Assembly (NCBI RefSeq): GCF_014652095.1
Contig: NZ_BMYD01000001.1
Coordinates: forward strand, 1,522,697 to 1,586,696
Origin: Cognatilysobacter bugurensis
GTDB lineage: Bacteria; Pseudomonadota; Gammaproteobacteria; Xanthomonadales; Xanthomonadaceae
Direction: 5' to 3'
Length of the DNA stretch: 64,000 bases
In this document: piece after piece, positions 47,474-57,028 of the stretch
How the letters are laid out: the number at the start of each line of letters is the position of its first letter
How positions within the stretch are numbered: the stretch's first letter is position 1
Translations under genes and position numbers: made by a program
Notes under the pieces: model-generated
Database searches by the model: none
The model's input: the letters and a program-made list of their open reading frames with translations, nothing else
Told to the model about the DNA's origin: nothing

Positions 47474-47902
47474 TCAGCTCGCGATGTAGCGCTGGAGCTG
47501 GTCGAGTTCGACCTGCTGGTCCTCGATCACCGCTTTCACCAGATCGCCGATCGACACCACGCCGATCACCTGTCCGTCCTGCATGACCGGCAGATGGCGC
47601 ACGCGGCGCCCGGTCACCGTGCGCATACAATCGTCGACAGTGTCCAGCGGCCCGACCGTGATCACCTGCTCGGACATCACCGCGCGCACCGGCGTATCGC
47701 GCGACGAGCGGCCCTGCAACACGACCTTGCGCGCGTAATCGCGCTCGCTGATGAGCCCGACCAGCTGCCCGCCCTCCATGACGAGCAACGCGCCGATGCC
47801 GTGCTCGGCCATCGTGCGGATCGCATCCAGGACGGGCGCATCGGGCCCGATCGAGTGGATCTCAGGCGTTTTCGCCTGCAGGACCTGGTGCACGCTGCGC
47901 AT
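47474..47902 (-). CDS. Two-CBS-domain protein
   Basis: The 142-residue product is a tandem CBS pair: VLDAIRTMAEHGIGALLVMEGGQLVGLISERDYARKV and TVDDCMRTVTGRRVRHLPVMQDGQVIGVVSIGDLVKAVI. Such stand-alone pairs bind adenine nucleotides and regulate partner proteins; the partner is unknown. The ATG at 47902 has GGAGGT 7 nt upstream, the strongest ribosome site nearby, and lies inside the 3' end of the glycosyltransferase gene (41-bp overlap in another frame), so the two are probably cotranscribed. Confidence 0.9.
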   Translation of the reverse strand: MRSVHQVLQAKTPEIHSIGPDAPVLDAIRTMAEHGIGALLVMEGGQLVGLISERDYARKVVLQGRSSRDTPVRAVMSEQVITVGPLDTVDDCMRTVTGRRVRHLPVMQDGQVIGVVSIGDLVKAVIEDQQVELDQLQRYIAS

Positions 47903-48875
47903 GATCGCGACCTCCGCTGGGGACGGTCTTCGAGCATACGCCGGTCGCCGGGAGCCACTCGTCGATGAGGTAGATCGGGCGCTGCTTGGACTCCTCGTAG
48001 AGGCGGCCGAGGTACTCACCGATCAACCCGAGCGCGATGAGCTGCACGCCGCCGAGGAACAGGATCACCGACATCATGGTCGGGTAACCGGCCACCGGGT
48101 CGCCCCAGAGCATCGCCTTCACCACGACCCACGCGCCGAATGCGAACGCGACCGCGGCGGTCATCAATCCGAGGTACATGGCAAGCCGGAGCGGCGCGGT
48201 CGAAAAGCTCGTGATTCCTTCAAGCGCGAAGTTCCACAGCCGCCAGAAGTCGAACTTGCTTGCGCCCGCCACGCGCGATCCGCGGTGGTACGCAATCGAC
48301 GTGCGATTGAAGCCCACCCAGCCGAACAGCCCCTTCATGAAGCGGTGCCGTTCGCGCAACTGGCGCAAGGCCGCGAGCGCCCGCGGCGACAGCAAGCGGA
48401 AATCGCCGGTGTCGGCGGGGATCGGCGTCTTCGACAGGCGTCCGATCACGCGATAGAACGCATGCGCCGTGCTGCGCTTGAGCCAGCCCTCACCCTCGCG
48501 CTCGAGCCGCGTGCCATGCACATCGTCGAAGCCCGCGCGCCACTGTTCGACAAACGCACCGATGAGCTCCGGCGGGTCCTGGCCATCGGCATCGAGGATC
48601 AGCGCGGCGCCGTCGTCGATCCGGTCGAGCCCCGCCGTCAGCGCAGCCTCCTTGCCGAAGTTGCGCGACAGCCGCAACAGCGCCACGCGCGGATCGTGCG
48701 CGAAGCCGCCCAGCACGCGCCAGGTGTCGTCGCGGCTGCCGTCGTCGACGTAGAGCACCCGCCCGTCGACGCCATCGAGCGCTTCGAGTGCGGCGAGGAT
48801 CCGCGGGTGCAGCAGCGGCAGGCTGTCGGCCTCGTTGTAGGCGGCAACGACGACGGTGAGGCGGTCTCGGCTCAT
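47862..48875 (-). CDS. Polyprenyl-phosphate glycosyltransferase (GT2, DPM1/GtrB-like)
   Basis: A 337-residue membrane glycosyltransferase that transfers a sugar from a nucleotide donor to undecaprenyl phosphate. GT-A core: LTVVVAAYNEADSLP, VLYVDDGSRDDT, LSRNFGKEAALTAGLD, and the metal-binding ALILDADGQDPPE, then the acceptor region DTGDFRLLSPRAL. Two membrane helices follow (about 235-258 and 270-295), ending with GEYLGRLYEESKQRPIYLI, as in GtrB-type flippase-linked enzymes. The last 30 residues after the YLIDEW motif are unusual and overlap the start of the CBS gene. Confidence 0.9.
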   Translation of the reverse strand: MSRDRLTVVVAAYNEADSLPLLHPRILAALEALDGVDGRVLYVDDGSRDDTWRVLGGFAHDPRVALLRLSRNFGKEAALTAGLDRIDDGAALILDADGQDPPELIGAFVEQWRAGFDDVHGTRLEREGEGWLKRSTAHAFYRVIGRLSKTPIPADTGDFRLLSPRALAALRQLRERHRFMKGLFGWVGFNRTSIAYHRGSRVAGASKFDFWRLWNFALEGITSFSTAPLRLAMYLGLMTAAVAFAFGAWVVVKAMLWGDPVAGYPTMMSVILFLGGVQLIALGLIGEYLGRLYEESKQRPIYLIDEWLPATGVCSKTVPSGGRDHAQRAPGPAGENA

Positions 48876-48912
48876 GCGTGCATGGTACGGCGGCGCAGCC
48901 AGTACGACCGCG

Positions 48913-49638
48913 TCAGTCGAGCGTGCGCAGGTACGACGCGCCGCCGATCTGCCGCATCTGCCGCTGGATCGCGCGCGTGCGCCGCTTCACATAAGGACCA
49001 GGCCGGGCGGCGCTGTAGCGCTTCGGGCTCGGCAGCACCGCCGCCAGGCGCGCGGCCTGCGACGCACTGAGCCGCGATGCGTCGCGATCGAAGTAGGTCT
49101 GCCCCGCCGCTTGCGCGCCGTAGACGCCGTCGCCGAACTCCGCCACGTTCGTGTAGACCTCCAAGATGCGCTTCTTCGGCCACAGCGCCTCGATCAGCAC
49201 CGTGTACCAGGCCTCGATGCCCTTGCGGACCCAGCTCCGCCCGCTCCACAGGAACAGGTTCTTCGCCGTCTGTTGCGTGATCGTGCTGGCGCCGCGCACC
49301 TTGCGCCCGCGCGCATTGGCCTTGCGCGCCTTCTCGATCGCGTCGAGGTCGAACCCGAAATGCTCCGCGAACCGCTGGTCCTCCGCCGCCACGAGCGCCA
49401 CCGGCACGTGCGCGGCCATGTCATCGAGATCGCGCCAGTCGTAGGCGACCCGGAAGCCGAGGTCGCCCGCGCGCCACGCATCCAGCACGCGGATCACCAT
49501 GAAGGACGAGAACGGCGGGTCGATGAAGCGCAGCGCAAGCACCTGGACCACCGTCAGAAGCACCAAGAACAGCGGCACGCCGAGCAGCCACCGGCGCCAC
49601 CGCACGCGCCGCCGCGGCTTCGCATTGGCCGCGGTCAT
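48913..49638 (-). CDS. mtgA: Monofunctional biosynthetic peptidoglycan transglycosylase
   Basis: GT51 glycosyltransferase that polymerises lipid II glycan strands at the inner membrane. The 241-residue product has a basic start, one membrane helix ([20 protein letters not shown], about 18-37) and the five GT51 motifs: catalytic Glu in [59 protein letters not shown], and [14 protein letters not shown]. The ATG at 49638 gives the usual length. Convergence with other genes is absent; it is divergent from hslO. Confidence 0.95.
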   Translation of the reverse strand: MTAANAKPRRRVRWRRWLLGVPLFLVLLTVVQVLALRFIDPPFSSFMVIRVLDAWRAGDLGFRVAYDWRDLDDMAAHVPVALVAAEDQRFAEHFGFDLDAIEKARKANARGRKVRGASTITQQTAKNLFLWSGRSWVRKGIEAWYTVLIEALWPKKRILEVYTNVAEFGDGVYGAQAAGQTYFDRDASRLSASQAARLAAVLPSPKRYSAARPGPYVKRRTRAIQRQMRQIGGASYLRTLD

Positions 49639-49727
49639 GCGGCCCCACCGGCGGGGGCGTTCCGTCGCTTGAGTCTGACCCCGATCATCCCCATCTGCGT
49701 GCACTCCCCTTTGAAAGCAGGCGCATT

Positions 49728-50660
49728 ATGGCAATGCGCCTGCCCGCCTTGAGCCTGACGATGACCGACACCGCCTCGAACGACCGCCTGACCCGCTTCC
49801 TCATCGAAGGCGCCGGCGTGCGCGGTGTGCACGTGCGGCTCGACGACACGTGGCAGCAGATTCGCGCCCGCGCCGACTGCCCAGCGTCAGCGGCGTCCTG
49901 GCTCGGCCAAGCCGCCGCGGCCAGCGCACTGTTCACCGGTCACGCGAAGGTCGACGGCCGCCTGTCCGTGCAGCTGCGTGGCCAAGGCACGCTGCGCACG
50001 TTGTTTGCGGAATGCACCGCAGCCGGCACATTGCGCGGCATCGTGCAGCTGGCCGAAGACGGCGGAGAGGTCGAGCAGGAGCTGTCCGCCCTGCACGATG
50101 CCGTCCTCGCGATCACGATCGAGAACCCGATGCGCGGCGGTCGCGACCCCGTCCGCTACCAGGGGCTCGTCGCGCTCGACTCCGACACCCTCGCGGGCGC
50201 ATTCGAGGACTATTTCGTGCGCTCTGAGCAGTTGCCCACGCGACTGCTGCTCGCGGCCGACGAGAACCGGGCCGTTGGCCTCATGCTGCAGAAGCTGCCG
50301 GGCGATGAGGGCGACGCCGACGGCTGGCACCGCACCTCGGCCCTGTTCGACACGCTCGCCACCGACGAGTTGCTTGCGGTCCCGGTGGAGGAACTTACGC
50401 ACCGGCTGTTCCACGAGGACGGCGCACGCCTGCTCGACGATCGCCCCTTGAGCTTCGCGTGCTCGTGTTCGCGCAGCCGCGTCGAATCGATGCTGGTCTC
50501 GCTCGGCGCCGAGGAAGCGCGTGCTGCGGTGCAGGACGATGGACTCGCCCAGGTGCGCTGCGAGTTCTGCGGCGAGAACTACCGCTTCGACGCGGCGCAG
50601 ATCGAGACGTTGTTCTCTCAGGCCGACACGGAATTGCCCCCGCCGAATCGCCTGCAATGA
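49728..50660 (+). CDS. hslO: Redox-regulated chaperone Hsp33
   Basis: Holdase chaperone activated by oxidative unfolding of its zinc centre. The 310-residue product (299 if started at the ATG at 49761, MTDTASND) has the N-terminal domain start RLTRFLIEGAGVRG, the linker, and the C-terminal zinc site: C-x-C in FACSCSRSRVESML and C-x-x-C in RCEFCGENYRF. All four redox cysteines are present. The first ATG lacks a good ribosome site, and the second gives a more typical N-terminus, so the exact start is open. Confidence 0.93.
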   Translation: MAMRLPALSLTMTDTASNDRLTRFLIEGAGVRGVHVRLDDTWQQIRARADCPASAASWLGQAAAASALFTGHAKVDGRLSVQLRGQGTLRTLFAECTAAGTLRGIVQLAEDGGEVEQELSALHDAVLAITIENPMRGGRDPVRYQGLVALDSDTLAGAFEDYFVRSEQLPTRLLLAADENRAVGLMLQKLPGDEGDADGWHRTSALFDTLATDELLAVPVEELTHRLFHEDGARLLDDRPLSFACSCSRSRVESMLVSLGAEEARAAVQDDGLAQVRCEFCGENYRFDAAQIETLFSQADTELPPPNRLQ

Positions 50661-50672
50661 GCAGTCACGCAC

Positions 50673-50711
50673 TTTTCATTGATTGTTAAATAAACATAAA
50701 CGGTCTACAGT
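50673..50711 (+). promoter_or_regulatory. AT-rich promoter region for the outer-membrane protein gene
   Basis: An AT-rich block (TTTTCATTGATTGTTAAAT and on to 50700) unusual for this DNA precedes CGGTCTACAGTTCCGG, whose TACAGT at 50706-50711 fits the -10 pattern seen elsewhere. The AT block may act as an UP-like element. The gene starts at 50766. Confidence 0.4.
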
Positions 50712-50765
50712 TCCGGCCACGCCCTCTGCGGAACTCTCGCAGCGCTTCCTTGTCGTAGGCAGTCC

Positions 50766-51614
50766 ATGAACCTGCTCGCCCGACTCCCTCTGGCTCTCCT
50801 GCTCGCTCTCGGCATGGCCGCGAGCGCGAATGCGCAATCGGCTGCCAAGAACCGCGATGCGGCGGTGTTGCCGGTGTGGAACCAGGCCAGCGGCAAGGTC
50901 GAAGCAGTCCTGCTGCTCGAGCCGACGAACGCGCGTGCGGCGAACGGCAAGTGGAAGCTCGGCAACCAGACGCTCGACGCGTCGTTCGGCGTCGACGGCG
51001 GTAACGGCCTGGGGCTCGTGTGCGACCGCAAGAACGGCGTCGCCAGCGGTATTGGCAGCCTGATCGACCACTGCCTCGTCGCGTCGCTCGATCCCGAATC
51101 CAGTCGCCAGGGCAGCGCCGGCGCAAGTCTCGGCCGCAACGGCAACCGCATGGGCCTGTCCGTTGCGAGCGCCCGTGAGCAGCTCCCGGGCTGGCTCAGC
51201 CCGACCCATGGCCCGGCGCGCGCGAACCAGAACTCACTGACCGTATACGGCCAGAAGAACCTCGGCCGCGAGGCCACGGTCTCGATCGGCGGCACCTGGG
51301 CACGGGCCCGGCTTGTCCCCGCATCCGACATGCCCGCCGCCGTGACGGATCGCTGGACCAGCAAGAGCTTCGCCGTCGGCGCCGGCCTCGGTGCATTCGG
51401 CGCGAACGTCGTCGGTCGCGTCATCGACACCCCGGCCCAGCCCGGCGACTTCCGCGGCCTAGACCTCGGCCTGACCTGGCGCACGCCGTGGAGCGGTCAG
51501 CTCACCGTCGGCGCCGAGAACGTCGTCACACGCGGCAAAAACCCGTTCGCGCCTGGCAGCAGCGCGGATGACGACGGCACCGTGCCGTATGTCAGGTACG
51601 AGCAGGATCTTTAG
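50766..51614 (+). CDS. Predicted outer-membrane or secreted beta-barrel-like protein
   Basis: The 282-residue product has a clear signal peptide (LPLALLLALGMAASANAQ, cleavage after residue 24). The mature part is rich in alternating hydrophobic/polar strands with aromatic girdle residues (NSLTVYGQKNLGREATVSIGG; SFAVGAGLGAFGANVVGRVID; GLDLGLTWRTPWSGQLTVGAENVV) and ends VRYEQDL. This suggests an outer-membrane barrel or surface protein; no family-level motif is recognised. Stand-alone, with an AT-rich promoter region upstream. Confidence 0.75.
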   Translation: MNLLARLPLALLLALGMAASANAQSAAKNRDAAVLPVWNQASGKVEAVLLLEPTNARAANGKWKLGNQTLDASFGVDGGNGLGLVCDRKNGVASGIGSLIDHCLVASLDPESSRQGSAGASLGRNGNRMGLSVASAREQLPGWLSPTHGPARANQNSLTVYGQKNLGREATVSIGGTWARARLVPASDMPAAVTDRWTSKSFAVGAGLGAFGANVVGRVIDTPAQPGDFRGLDLGLTWRTPWSGQLTVGAENVVTRGKNPFAPGSSADDDGTVPYVRYEQDL

Positions 51615-52078
51615 CTAGACATGCCTGCTAGATCGGCGCTCGGCGTCGCTTGGGCTCACGCTTTGCCTCAGCGTTGACGCTGCCCGTTCAGCGGCGCACG
51701 TTTCCTGGCCAGGGAGCACCGCACTCCTCTTCGGTCACCCTGCGCCGCTCGCCACTGCCTGCGCGCCAAAGCGGTGAGCAGCGCCCGCTCTTCTCGAAGC
51801 CACTGGCGTCGCGGCGGCGGCACAGACCGGTGGCGCGAGCAGATGATCGATTCGTGACTCCCGTCATCGAGCCGCCGTCGCAATCCGCCTTCGCCGACAT
51901 CAAGTACGCCAAATCGCGGCATCCCAGACGGGAGCGCACGGGAATTCGCCTAGTAATCGGCACGTTCGGCCGCCTTGTCGACCGTCCGTGCAACGGCTGA
52001 AGCCGCCTGCCTGCTCGCGCTCCGACGTGACCGGCGGCGAATTTGTTAACAGCACTTTAATTATTCGAAAGGCGGGGC
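51615..52078. other. Long intergenic region before the TonB receptor, possible decayed repeat
   Basis: About 464 bp without a convincing gene. A short inverted repeat (CTAG ... CTAG) follows the preceding stop. The segment about 51650-52000 is open in frames on both strands (about 116 and 101 codons) with unusual Arg/Ser/Pro-rich translations and no known domain; it reads more like a genomic repeat than a gene, but a second copy is not visible in this window. Confidence 0.4.
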
Positions 52079-52084
52079 TACTAT
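52079..52084 (+). promoter_or_regulatory. -10 element for the TonB-dependent receptor (TACTAT)
   Basis: GGCTACTATCGGGCC follows an AT-rich stretch (TTTGTTAACAGCACTTTAAT and on) of the same kind as at 50673-50700. CTTTAA at 52055-52060, 18 bp upstream, could serve as a weak -35. The leader is about 80 nt long. Confidence 0.45.
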
Positions 52085-52171
52085 CGGGCCGGCCTGTCCT
52101 TTTCGGCATCGTCTTGATGCCCGCTGGCGGGTTCCCATAGGCAACACACCAAGCCTTACTTGGAGAGAGAG

Positions 52172-55171
52172 ATGACCTTGAAGACCACCCAGCTCCGCGA
52201 AGCGATTAAGTTCGCGCTCGCAGTGGGCGCCACCGCTGCGATCGGCACCACCGCCGTGTTCGCGCAGGACACTGCGGCAGCGCAGACCCCGCAGGACGCG
52301 ACCACCCTCGACCGCGTGCAGGTCACGGGTTCGCGTATCCGCGCAGTCAACGCTGAAACCACCGCGCCGGTGCTGACGATCGGCCGCGCCGAGCTCGAGA
52401 ACACCGGCCTCACCTCCGTCGGCGACGTGCTGTTCAACATCGCCGCCAGCGACGGCGGCGCGCTCCGCAACATCACCACGAGCACGAACGGCAGCGACGG
52501 CACGCAGAACATCTCGCTCCGCGGCCTTGGTGCGACCCGTACGCTGGTCCTCGTCAACGGCCGCCGCTGGCTGACGCAGGGCGACGGCACGGTCGACCTG
52601 AACACCATTCCGATCGCCGTTGTCGAGCGCATCGAAGTCCTCAAGGACGGCGCCTCGGCGATCTACGGTTCGGACGCGATCGCGGGCGTGATCAACGTCA
52701 TCACGCGCACCAACTTCGAAGGTGCTGAGGCGCGCGCCTACATGGGCCAGTACGCCCAGGGCGACGGCTTCCAGCAGGCTTACGACTTCACGCTCGGCGC
52801 CAGCACCGACCGCGTGAATGCAGTCGTCAGCATCAGCTACACGGACCAGGAGCCTGTGTTCGCGGGCGACCGTGAAATTTCGTCGGTGCCAGTCTTCGGC
52901 GCAGGCGACATTGTCAGCGGCGGCGCGTTCGGCTCGGGCTTCCCGCTGTACGGCAACTTCCTCCGCTGCCAGCCGGGTACGCGCACGACGAACCCGAACA
53001 CGGGCTTCAGCGCGTGCACCACGGCGGGCACCGGCGGCGCCACGACGCTGATCCCGGGTCGCCCGGGTACGGCCGCTGGTGACTTCCGTCCGTTCGTCAG
53101 CTTCACGACGGACAACTCCGGCACCTCAGACCGCTACAACTTCGCGCCGCAGAACTACCTGCTGCAGCCGATCGAGCGCTTCAACGTTTACGGTCAGGGC
53201 ACGCTCCGCCTGACGGACACGGTCAATGCGAACGTCCAGGCCACGTACGTCCGCCGTGACTCGACGCAGCAGCTGGCCCAGGTGCCGCTTTCGTTGAACA
53301 TCACCGGTTCGCAGGGTCCGCAGTGGGCGTTCGCGCCGACCGCTGGCAATGTGTTCAACCCGTTCGACGTCGACATCTCGTCGTTCGGCTTCCGGTCGGA
53401 CTTCGCCGGCCCGCGTCGCCCGTCCTATGTCAATGACAACTCCGCAGTGACTGCATGGCTCGACGGCTCCTTCGAGCTCGCAGGCCGTTACATGAACTGG
53501 GACGTGGGCGCATCGTTCCTCGACTCCGAGTTCACGCAGTCGGGCAGCGGTTACATCAACCTCTTCAACCTGCGTCGCGCGCTCGGCGATTCCCGCCGTA
53601 ACCCGACGACGGGCGCCCTGGAGTGCTTGGACGCGGCAGGTCAGGTCATCCGCGGCTGCGTGCCGTTCAACCTGTTCAGCGGCCCGGACCTCGGCCTCGC
53701 GGCAGGCGTGATCTCGCAGGCCGAATACGATGCGATGGTCAACTACGTGACCTACCGTCAGGTGAGCACGTTCCAGAACTCGACGAACGATTACTTCGCC
53801 AACCTGGCGGGCGAAATCGTCGAACTGCCGGCCGGCATGCTCGGCTTCGCAGTCGGTGTCGAGCATCGCGCAACGGATTACTTCAACCAGCCCGATGCGC
53901 TTGTCGCAGGCGGCGGTTCGTCGGACAACTTCACCGAGCCGACCAACGGTTCGATCGAATCCGATGAAGTCTATGCCGAGCTCAACATTCCGGTCCTGGC
54001 TGACATCCCGTTCGCGCAGCTGCTCGAAGTGAACCTTGCAGCCCGCTACTCCGACTACACCGCGTCCGGCCTGTTCAACGGTGCGACGGTGACGCCGGAA
54101 ATCGGCGCGGACACGGCCACGAAGATCGGTATCAAGTGGCAGCTCAACGACCAGGTCCTGCTGCGTGGCACGTGGTCCGAGTCGTTCCGCGCACCGAGCG
54201 TGACGGACCTGTTTGCAGGCGGTGGCGAGAGCTTCCCGCAGGCTCTGGACCCGTGCGCCTCGAACGCCGGTCGTTTCGCGGCGCTGAACGCGGAGCAGCA
54301 GGCACGCTGCCTTGCCTCCGGCGTGCCGGCGGGTGGCTACAATCAGCTCAACACGCAGATCCGCTCGCTCGTCGGCGGTAACCCGAACCTGCAGCCTGAA
54401 AACGGCACCACGCGCACGTTCGGTATCGTGTACAGCCCGAGCTGGATCACCGGTCTCGACTTCACGCTCGACTACTACAACATCCGCCTTGAGAACGCGC
54501 TGTCGTTCCGCGGCTCGCAGTCGGTCCTGAACGAGTGCTTCCGCGAGCTCAACGAGCTGTTCTGCGGCTTCGTCACGCGCGACGCCACGGGCAACGTCCT
54601 CAACCTGCGCCAGACGCAGTTCAACCTGGATCAGGGCGAGGTCGAAGGCTACGACTTCACCGTGCAGTACCGCATGCCGGAGACGGCGTACGGTGCGTTC
54701 GCGTTCAAGTGGGACAACACCTACCAGACCAAGAACGATCTGTACGGCACGGTCGGCGAGTACAACGGTGCACCGACGTGGCGCCTGCGTTCGAACCTGT
54801 CGGTTGACTGGCAGCTCGGCGACTTCGAGGCTAACTGGACGGCGCGTTACTACTCCGGTCTCGATGAGGATTGCTCGGGCTTCGCGGGTCTGTTCGAGGC
54901 CGGCTTCACGCAGATGGAGCTGTGCTCGAACTACGACACGACGACGTTCAGCGCGTTGCGTGACGCCGAGAACCGCATCGGTGCGACCACGTACCATGAT
55001 GTGCAGGTCGGTTGGCAGGCCCCGTGGAATGCGAAGGTCATGGTCGGTGCACGCAACGTGTTCGGTCACGAGCCGCCGCGCGTGATCAACTCGTTCGCAC
55101 ACTCGTTCGACGGCGCGTATGACCTGCCGGAAGGCGCGTTCTACTACATGCAGTACGTCCAGAAGTTCTGA
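52172..55171 (+). CDS. TonB-dependent outer-membrane receptor
   Basis: A 999-residue TonB-dependent transporter. Signal peptide ([19 protein letters not shown], cleavage near residue 35), a TonB-box-like [13 protein letters not shown], the plug domain ([68 protein letters not shown]) and a 22-strand barrel ending [16 protein letters not shown] with a terminal phenylalanine. The ATG at 52172 has GGAGAGAGAG directly upstream. The subclass (SRIR start, large Asn/Gly-rich loops) is typical of carbohydrate/peptide receptors of Xanthomonadales and Caulobacterales; the ligand is unknown. Two 2-oxoglutarate/Fe(II) oxygenase genes lie convergently downstream. Confidence 0.95.
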   Translation: MTLKTTQLREAIKFALAVGATAAIGTTAVFAQDTAAAQTPQDATTLDRVQVTGSRIRAVNAETTAPVLTIGRAELENTGLTSVGDVLFNIAASDGGALRNITTSTNGSDGTQNISLRGLGATRTLVLVNGRRWLTQGDGTVDLNTIPIAVVERIEVLKDGASAIYGSDAIAGVINVITRTNFEGAEARAYMGQYAQGDGFQQAYDFTLGASTDRVNAVVSISYTDQEPVFAGDREISSVPVFGAGDIVSGGAFGSGFPLYGNFLRCQPGTRTTNPNTGFSACTTAGTGGATTLIPGRPGTAAGDFRPFVSFTTDNSGTSDRYNFAPQNYLLQPIERFNVYGQGTLRLTDTVNANVQATYVRRDSTQQLAQVPLSLNITGSQGPQWAFAPTAGNVFNPFDVDISSFGFRSDFAGPRRPSYVNDNSAVTAWLDGSFELAGRYMNWDVGASFLDSEFTQSGSGYINLFNLRRALGDSRRNPTTGALECLDAAGQVIRGCVPFNLFSGPDLGLAAGVISQAEYDAMVNYVTYRQVSTFQNSTNDYFANLAGEIVELPAGMLGFAVGVEHRATDYFNQPDALVAGGGSSDNFTEPTNGSIESDEVYAELNIPVLADIPFAQLLEVNLAARYSDYTASGLFNGATVTPEIGADTATKIGIKWQLNDQVLLRGTWSESFRAPSVTDLFAGGGESFPQALDPCASNAGRFAALNAEQQARCLASGVPAGGYNQLNTQIRSLVGGNPNLQPENGTTRTFGIVYSPSWITGLDFTLDYYNIRLENALSFRGSQSVLNECFRELNELFCGFVTRDATGNVLNLRQTQFNLDQGEVEGYDFTVQYRMPETAYGAFAFKWDNTYQTKNDLYGTVGEYNGAPTWRLRSNLSVDWQLGDFEANWTARYYSGLDEDCSGFAGLFEAGFTQMELCSNYDTTTFSALRDAENRIGATTYHDVQVGWQAPWNAKVMVGARNVFGHEPPRVINSFAHSFDGAYDLPEGAFYYMQYVQKF

Positions 55172-55193
55172 TCACTGAACTGATGTGACATCG

Positions 55194-55224
55194 AGGCGGC
55201 CTCTTCGGAGGCCGCCTTTTTTTT
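55194..55224 (+). terminator. Intrinsic terminator of the TonB receptor gene
   Basis: Perfect 10-bp stem, arms 55194-55203 and 55208-55217, with a TTCG tetraloop and a run of eight T (55217-55224). A textbook rho-independent terminator 22 bp after the stop codon. Confidence 0.95.
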
Positions 55225-55714
55225 GGGCAAATCGCCTGGGTCCGGACCGCCTGCCCGAGACGCGCACGTTGCTCCGGCATTCGTCAAGGAAGTCGGTTGG
55301 TCGGGCAAGTGCGACAAATTCGCCGCACTCGCGCATGCACCACCTGGCATGCAAGCAAACGCAGGGGGTAGGTACGCTGCCCGAGGCAGTGCGCAATGCG
55401 AAGGCAACACTGGCGAGTGGCGCAGCGCTCTTCAGCCGACCGTACACTGCGCCGCTCGCGGCACTGGGATGACAAACCGCAACGCCGCCCGAGCTGCCCT
55501 GAGACGAGACGCGTGACGACGGCTTTCGCGCAGGATGGACGGGCGCTCTTGGTGCGGCGGCCGCCGCAGCGCTGGAAGGTGCTTTGTCGCTAGGACCCGC
55601 CGGGGCCGCCTCCGGCCCGCCGCCTGAATGCCGGCCGCGCTTGGCAGCCGCGTCTAACCCCGCGTTAGAAATCGTCACCAGGCGCGCTGCGGGCGCACCA
55701 TCGTGCGATCGCGG
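55225..55714. other. Intergenic region between TonB receptor terminator and oxygenase gene
   Basis: About 490 bp with no convincing gene on either strand. Open frames here (for example the minus-strand frame across 55172-55678) lack known motifs and run through the terminator hairpin, so they are not accepted. Confidence 0.5.
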
Positions 55715-56374
55715 TTACCCGGTCGCCTGGCTGAACCAGCAATTAAACGCCACGGTAATTCGAGTTCCGTCGCCACGATAAGGCGTTACGAAGTGACTGA
55801 GCCACGATGGAAACATCACGAGCTGCCCAGGCTGAAGCCGTTGCGCGTAGTTGCCGTGCGAGTACGGCGGCTCCATTGGGACGTTCCCAGGGTCGAGGAA
55901 AACGTTCGCAGCTTGCAGCGGATTAGGAAACGTAAGCACGCCGTTCTCTGGGACGGCTGGGTTCGGCCGTCCATCGTCCACGCAGTAGACACCCGACCAC
56001 GATGCCATCGGGTGGTTGTGGTGCCCGAACCAACCGCCGTCGCGCGTTACGTGGAACCAGGTGTGGCTCAGGATCCGCATCTGCGCCATCTGTGCGGCAG
56101 AGCGCCCCGTCAAGGCCTGGATGAGCTCGCCCAATGAGGCCCAGCAGAAGTCTCGCAGCTGCTGGACAGCCCGCTCCTTGCGCGCGAAAAACGTGAAATC
56201 GCTTTCGTAAAGCCCAGCAGGAATGTGCATCACCGGCGCTGGGTTGCGCTGCGACTCGGCGGTGGTCTCGAGATCAAGTATGAGTTTTCGCAGCTCGGCA
56301 TTGAGCGCATCTGCAGCCGGGTGCACGGCCGTGCTGAACGGCACCGCGAACATAGCGTGGACAGTAGCGGGCAT
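55715..56374 (-). CDS. Putative 2-oxoglutarate/Fe(II)-dependent oxygenase (2OG-FeII_Oxy_5-like)
   Basis: The 219-residue product resembles a family of putative 2OG-Fe(II) oxygenases with HPxSxxSGVYYV-type cores: WFGHHNHPMASWSGVYCV (115-131), VLTFPNP, a LQPGQLVMFPSWLSHFVTPY segment with the distal His194, and Arg205 in GTRITVAF as probable 2-oxoglutarate ligand. The proximal motif is H119-N-H121 rather than the classical H-x-D. Substrate unknown. It is the second of two oxygenase genes downstream of pckG, 95 bp after the first, and convergent with the TonB receptor. Confidence 0.7.
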   Translation of the reverse strand: MPATVHAMFAVPFSTAVHPAADALNAELRKLILDLETTAESQRNPAPVMHIPAGLYESDFTFFARKERAVQQLRDFCWASLGELIQALTGRSAAQMAQMRILSHTWFHVTRDGGWFGHHNHPMASWSGVYCVDDGRPNPAVPENGVLTFPNPLQAANVFLDPGNVPMEPPYSHGNYAQRLQPGQLVMFPSWLSHFVTPYRGDGTRITVAFNCWFSQATG

Positions 56375-56469
56375 GCTGCAAGGTTCCCCTGAAAGCCGAA
56401 TCTGCTGGACGCAACCGGCAAGGACCGCGCTGGTGCGCGCGCTCGGCGATCACCGCCGTAGGCACGCAG

Positions 56470-57021
56470 TCAAACCGGCTCTAGTTTGATCGCGAAAGTG
56501 TAGCGCGGCTTATAGCAAACCCTGCTTGGCGGTCGCCCAGCGTGCTTGATCGTCCCATCGAAGACGACCAGCCGACCAGGCTTCGGAAGAACCGCAGCAG
56601 CGATTTCATCGTCTTCACTGAAAAAGACGGTTTCGCCGCCCCACTCAACGTTCCATTCGTCGCACAGATACCAGAGGGCGGTCAGGTCCCCCTGCCCGGG
56701 GAGACAGTCGACGTGCGTAAACAACACATCCCCGTATGCAGCGGCATTCGTGTACGCCCGATACGGGCGATAGGGCCGGCTCCGGACGGCGGCCACCGCT
56801 TTTTGGGTGGCCGCATAGATGGGCTGCTGCAGCAAAGACTCGAGCCGGCTTTCGGTGACCCAGTGCCTGTGCTGGGCCACCTCGGGACGAGCGACCTCGG
56901 TACGGGTAAACGCCGCCTGGTTCAGTGCCTGGAAGTACTCGCCCGCATTCGCGATCAGCGAGTCGAAGACGTAGACCGATTGCTCGCCTATCGAATGGGT
57001 GAAGCTCGGCTGCGGGCCCAT
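56470..57021 (-). CDS. 2-oxoglutarate/Fe(II)-dependent dioxygenase (prolyl 4-hydroxylase-like fold)
   Basis: The 183-residue product is one double-stranded beta-helix domain with a full facial triad: H103-x-D105 in FTHVDCLPG and H160 in VFDGTIKHAGRPPS, plus R173 in KPRYTFAIKL as 2-oxoglutarate ligand. WGGETVFF and KPGRLVVFDGTIKHAG are typical of P4H-like enzymes. It starts only 7 bp after the pckG stop on the same strand, so it may be cotranscribed with pckG, though its function fits better with the second oxygenase and the TonB receptor. Confidence 0.85.
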   Translation of the reverse strand: MGPQPSFTHSIGEQSVYVFDSLIANAGEYFQALNQAAFTRTEVARPEVAQHRHWVTESRLESLLQQPIYAATQKAVAAVRSRPYRPYRAYTNAAAYGDVLFTHVDCLPGQGDLTALWYLCDEWNVEWGGETVFFSEDDEIAAAVLPKPGRLVVFDGTIKHAGRPPSRVCYKPRYTFAIKLEPV

Positions 57022-57028
57022 ATCCGAG

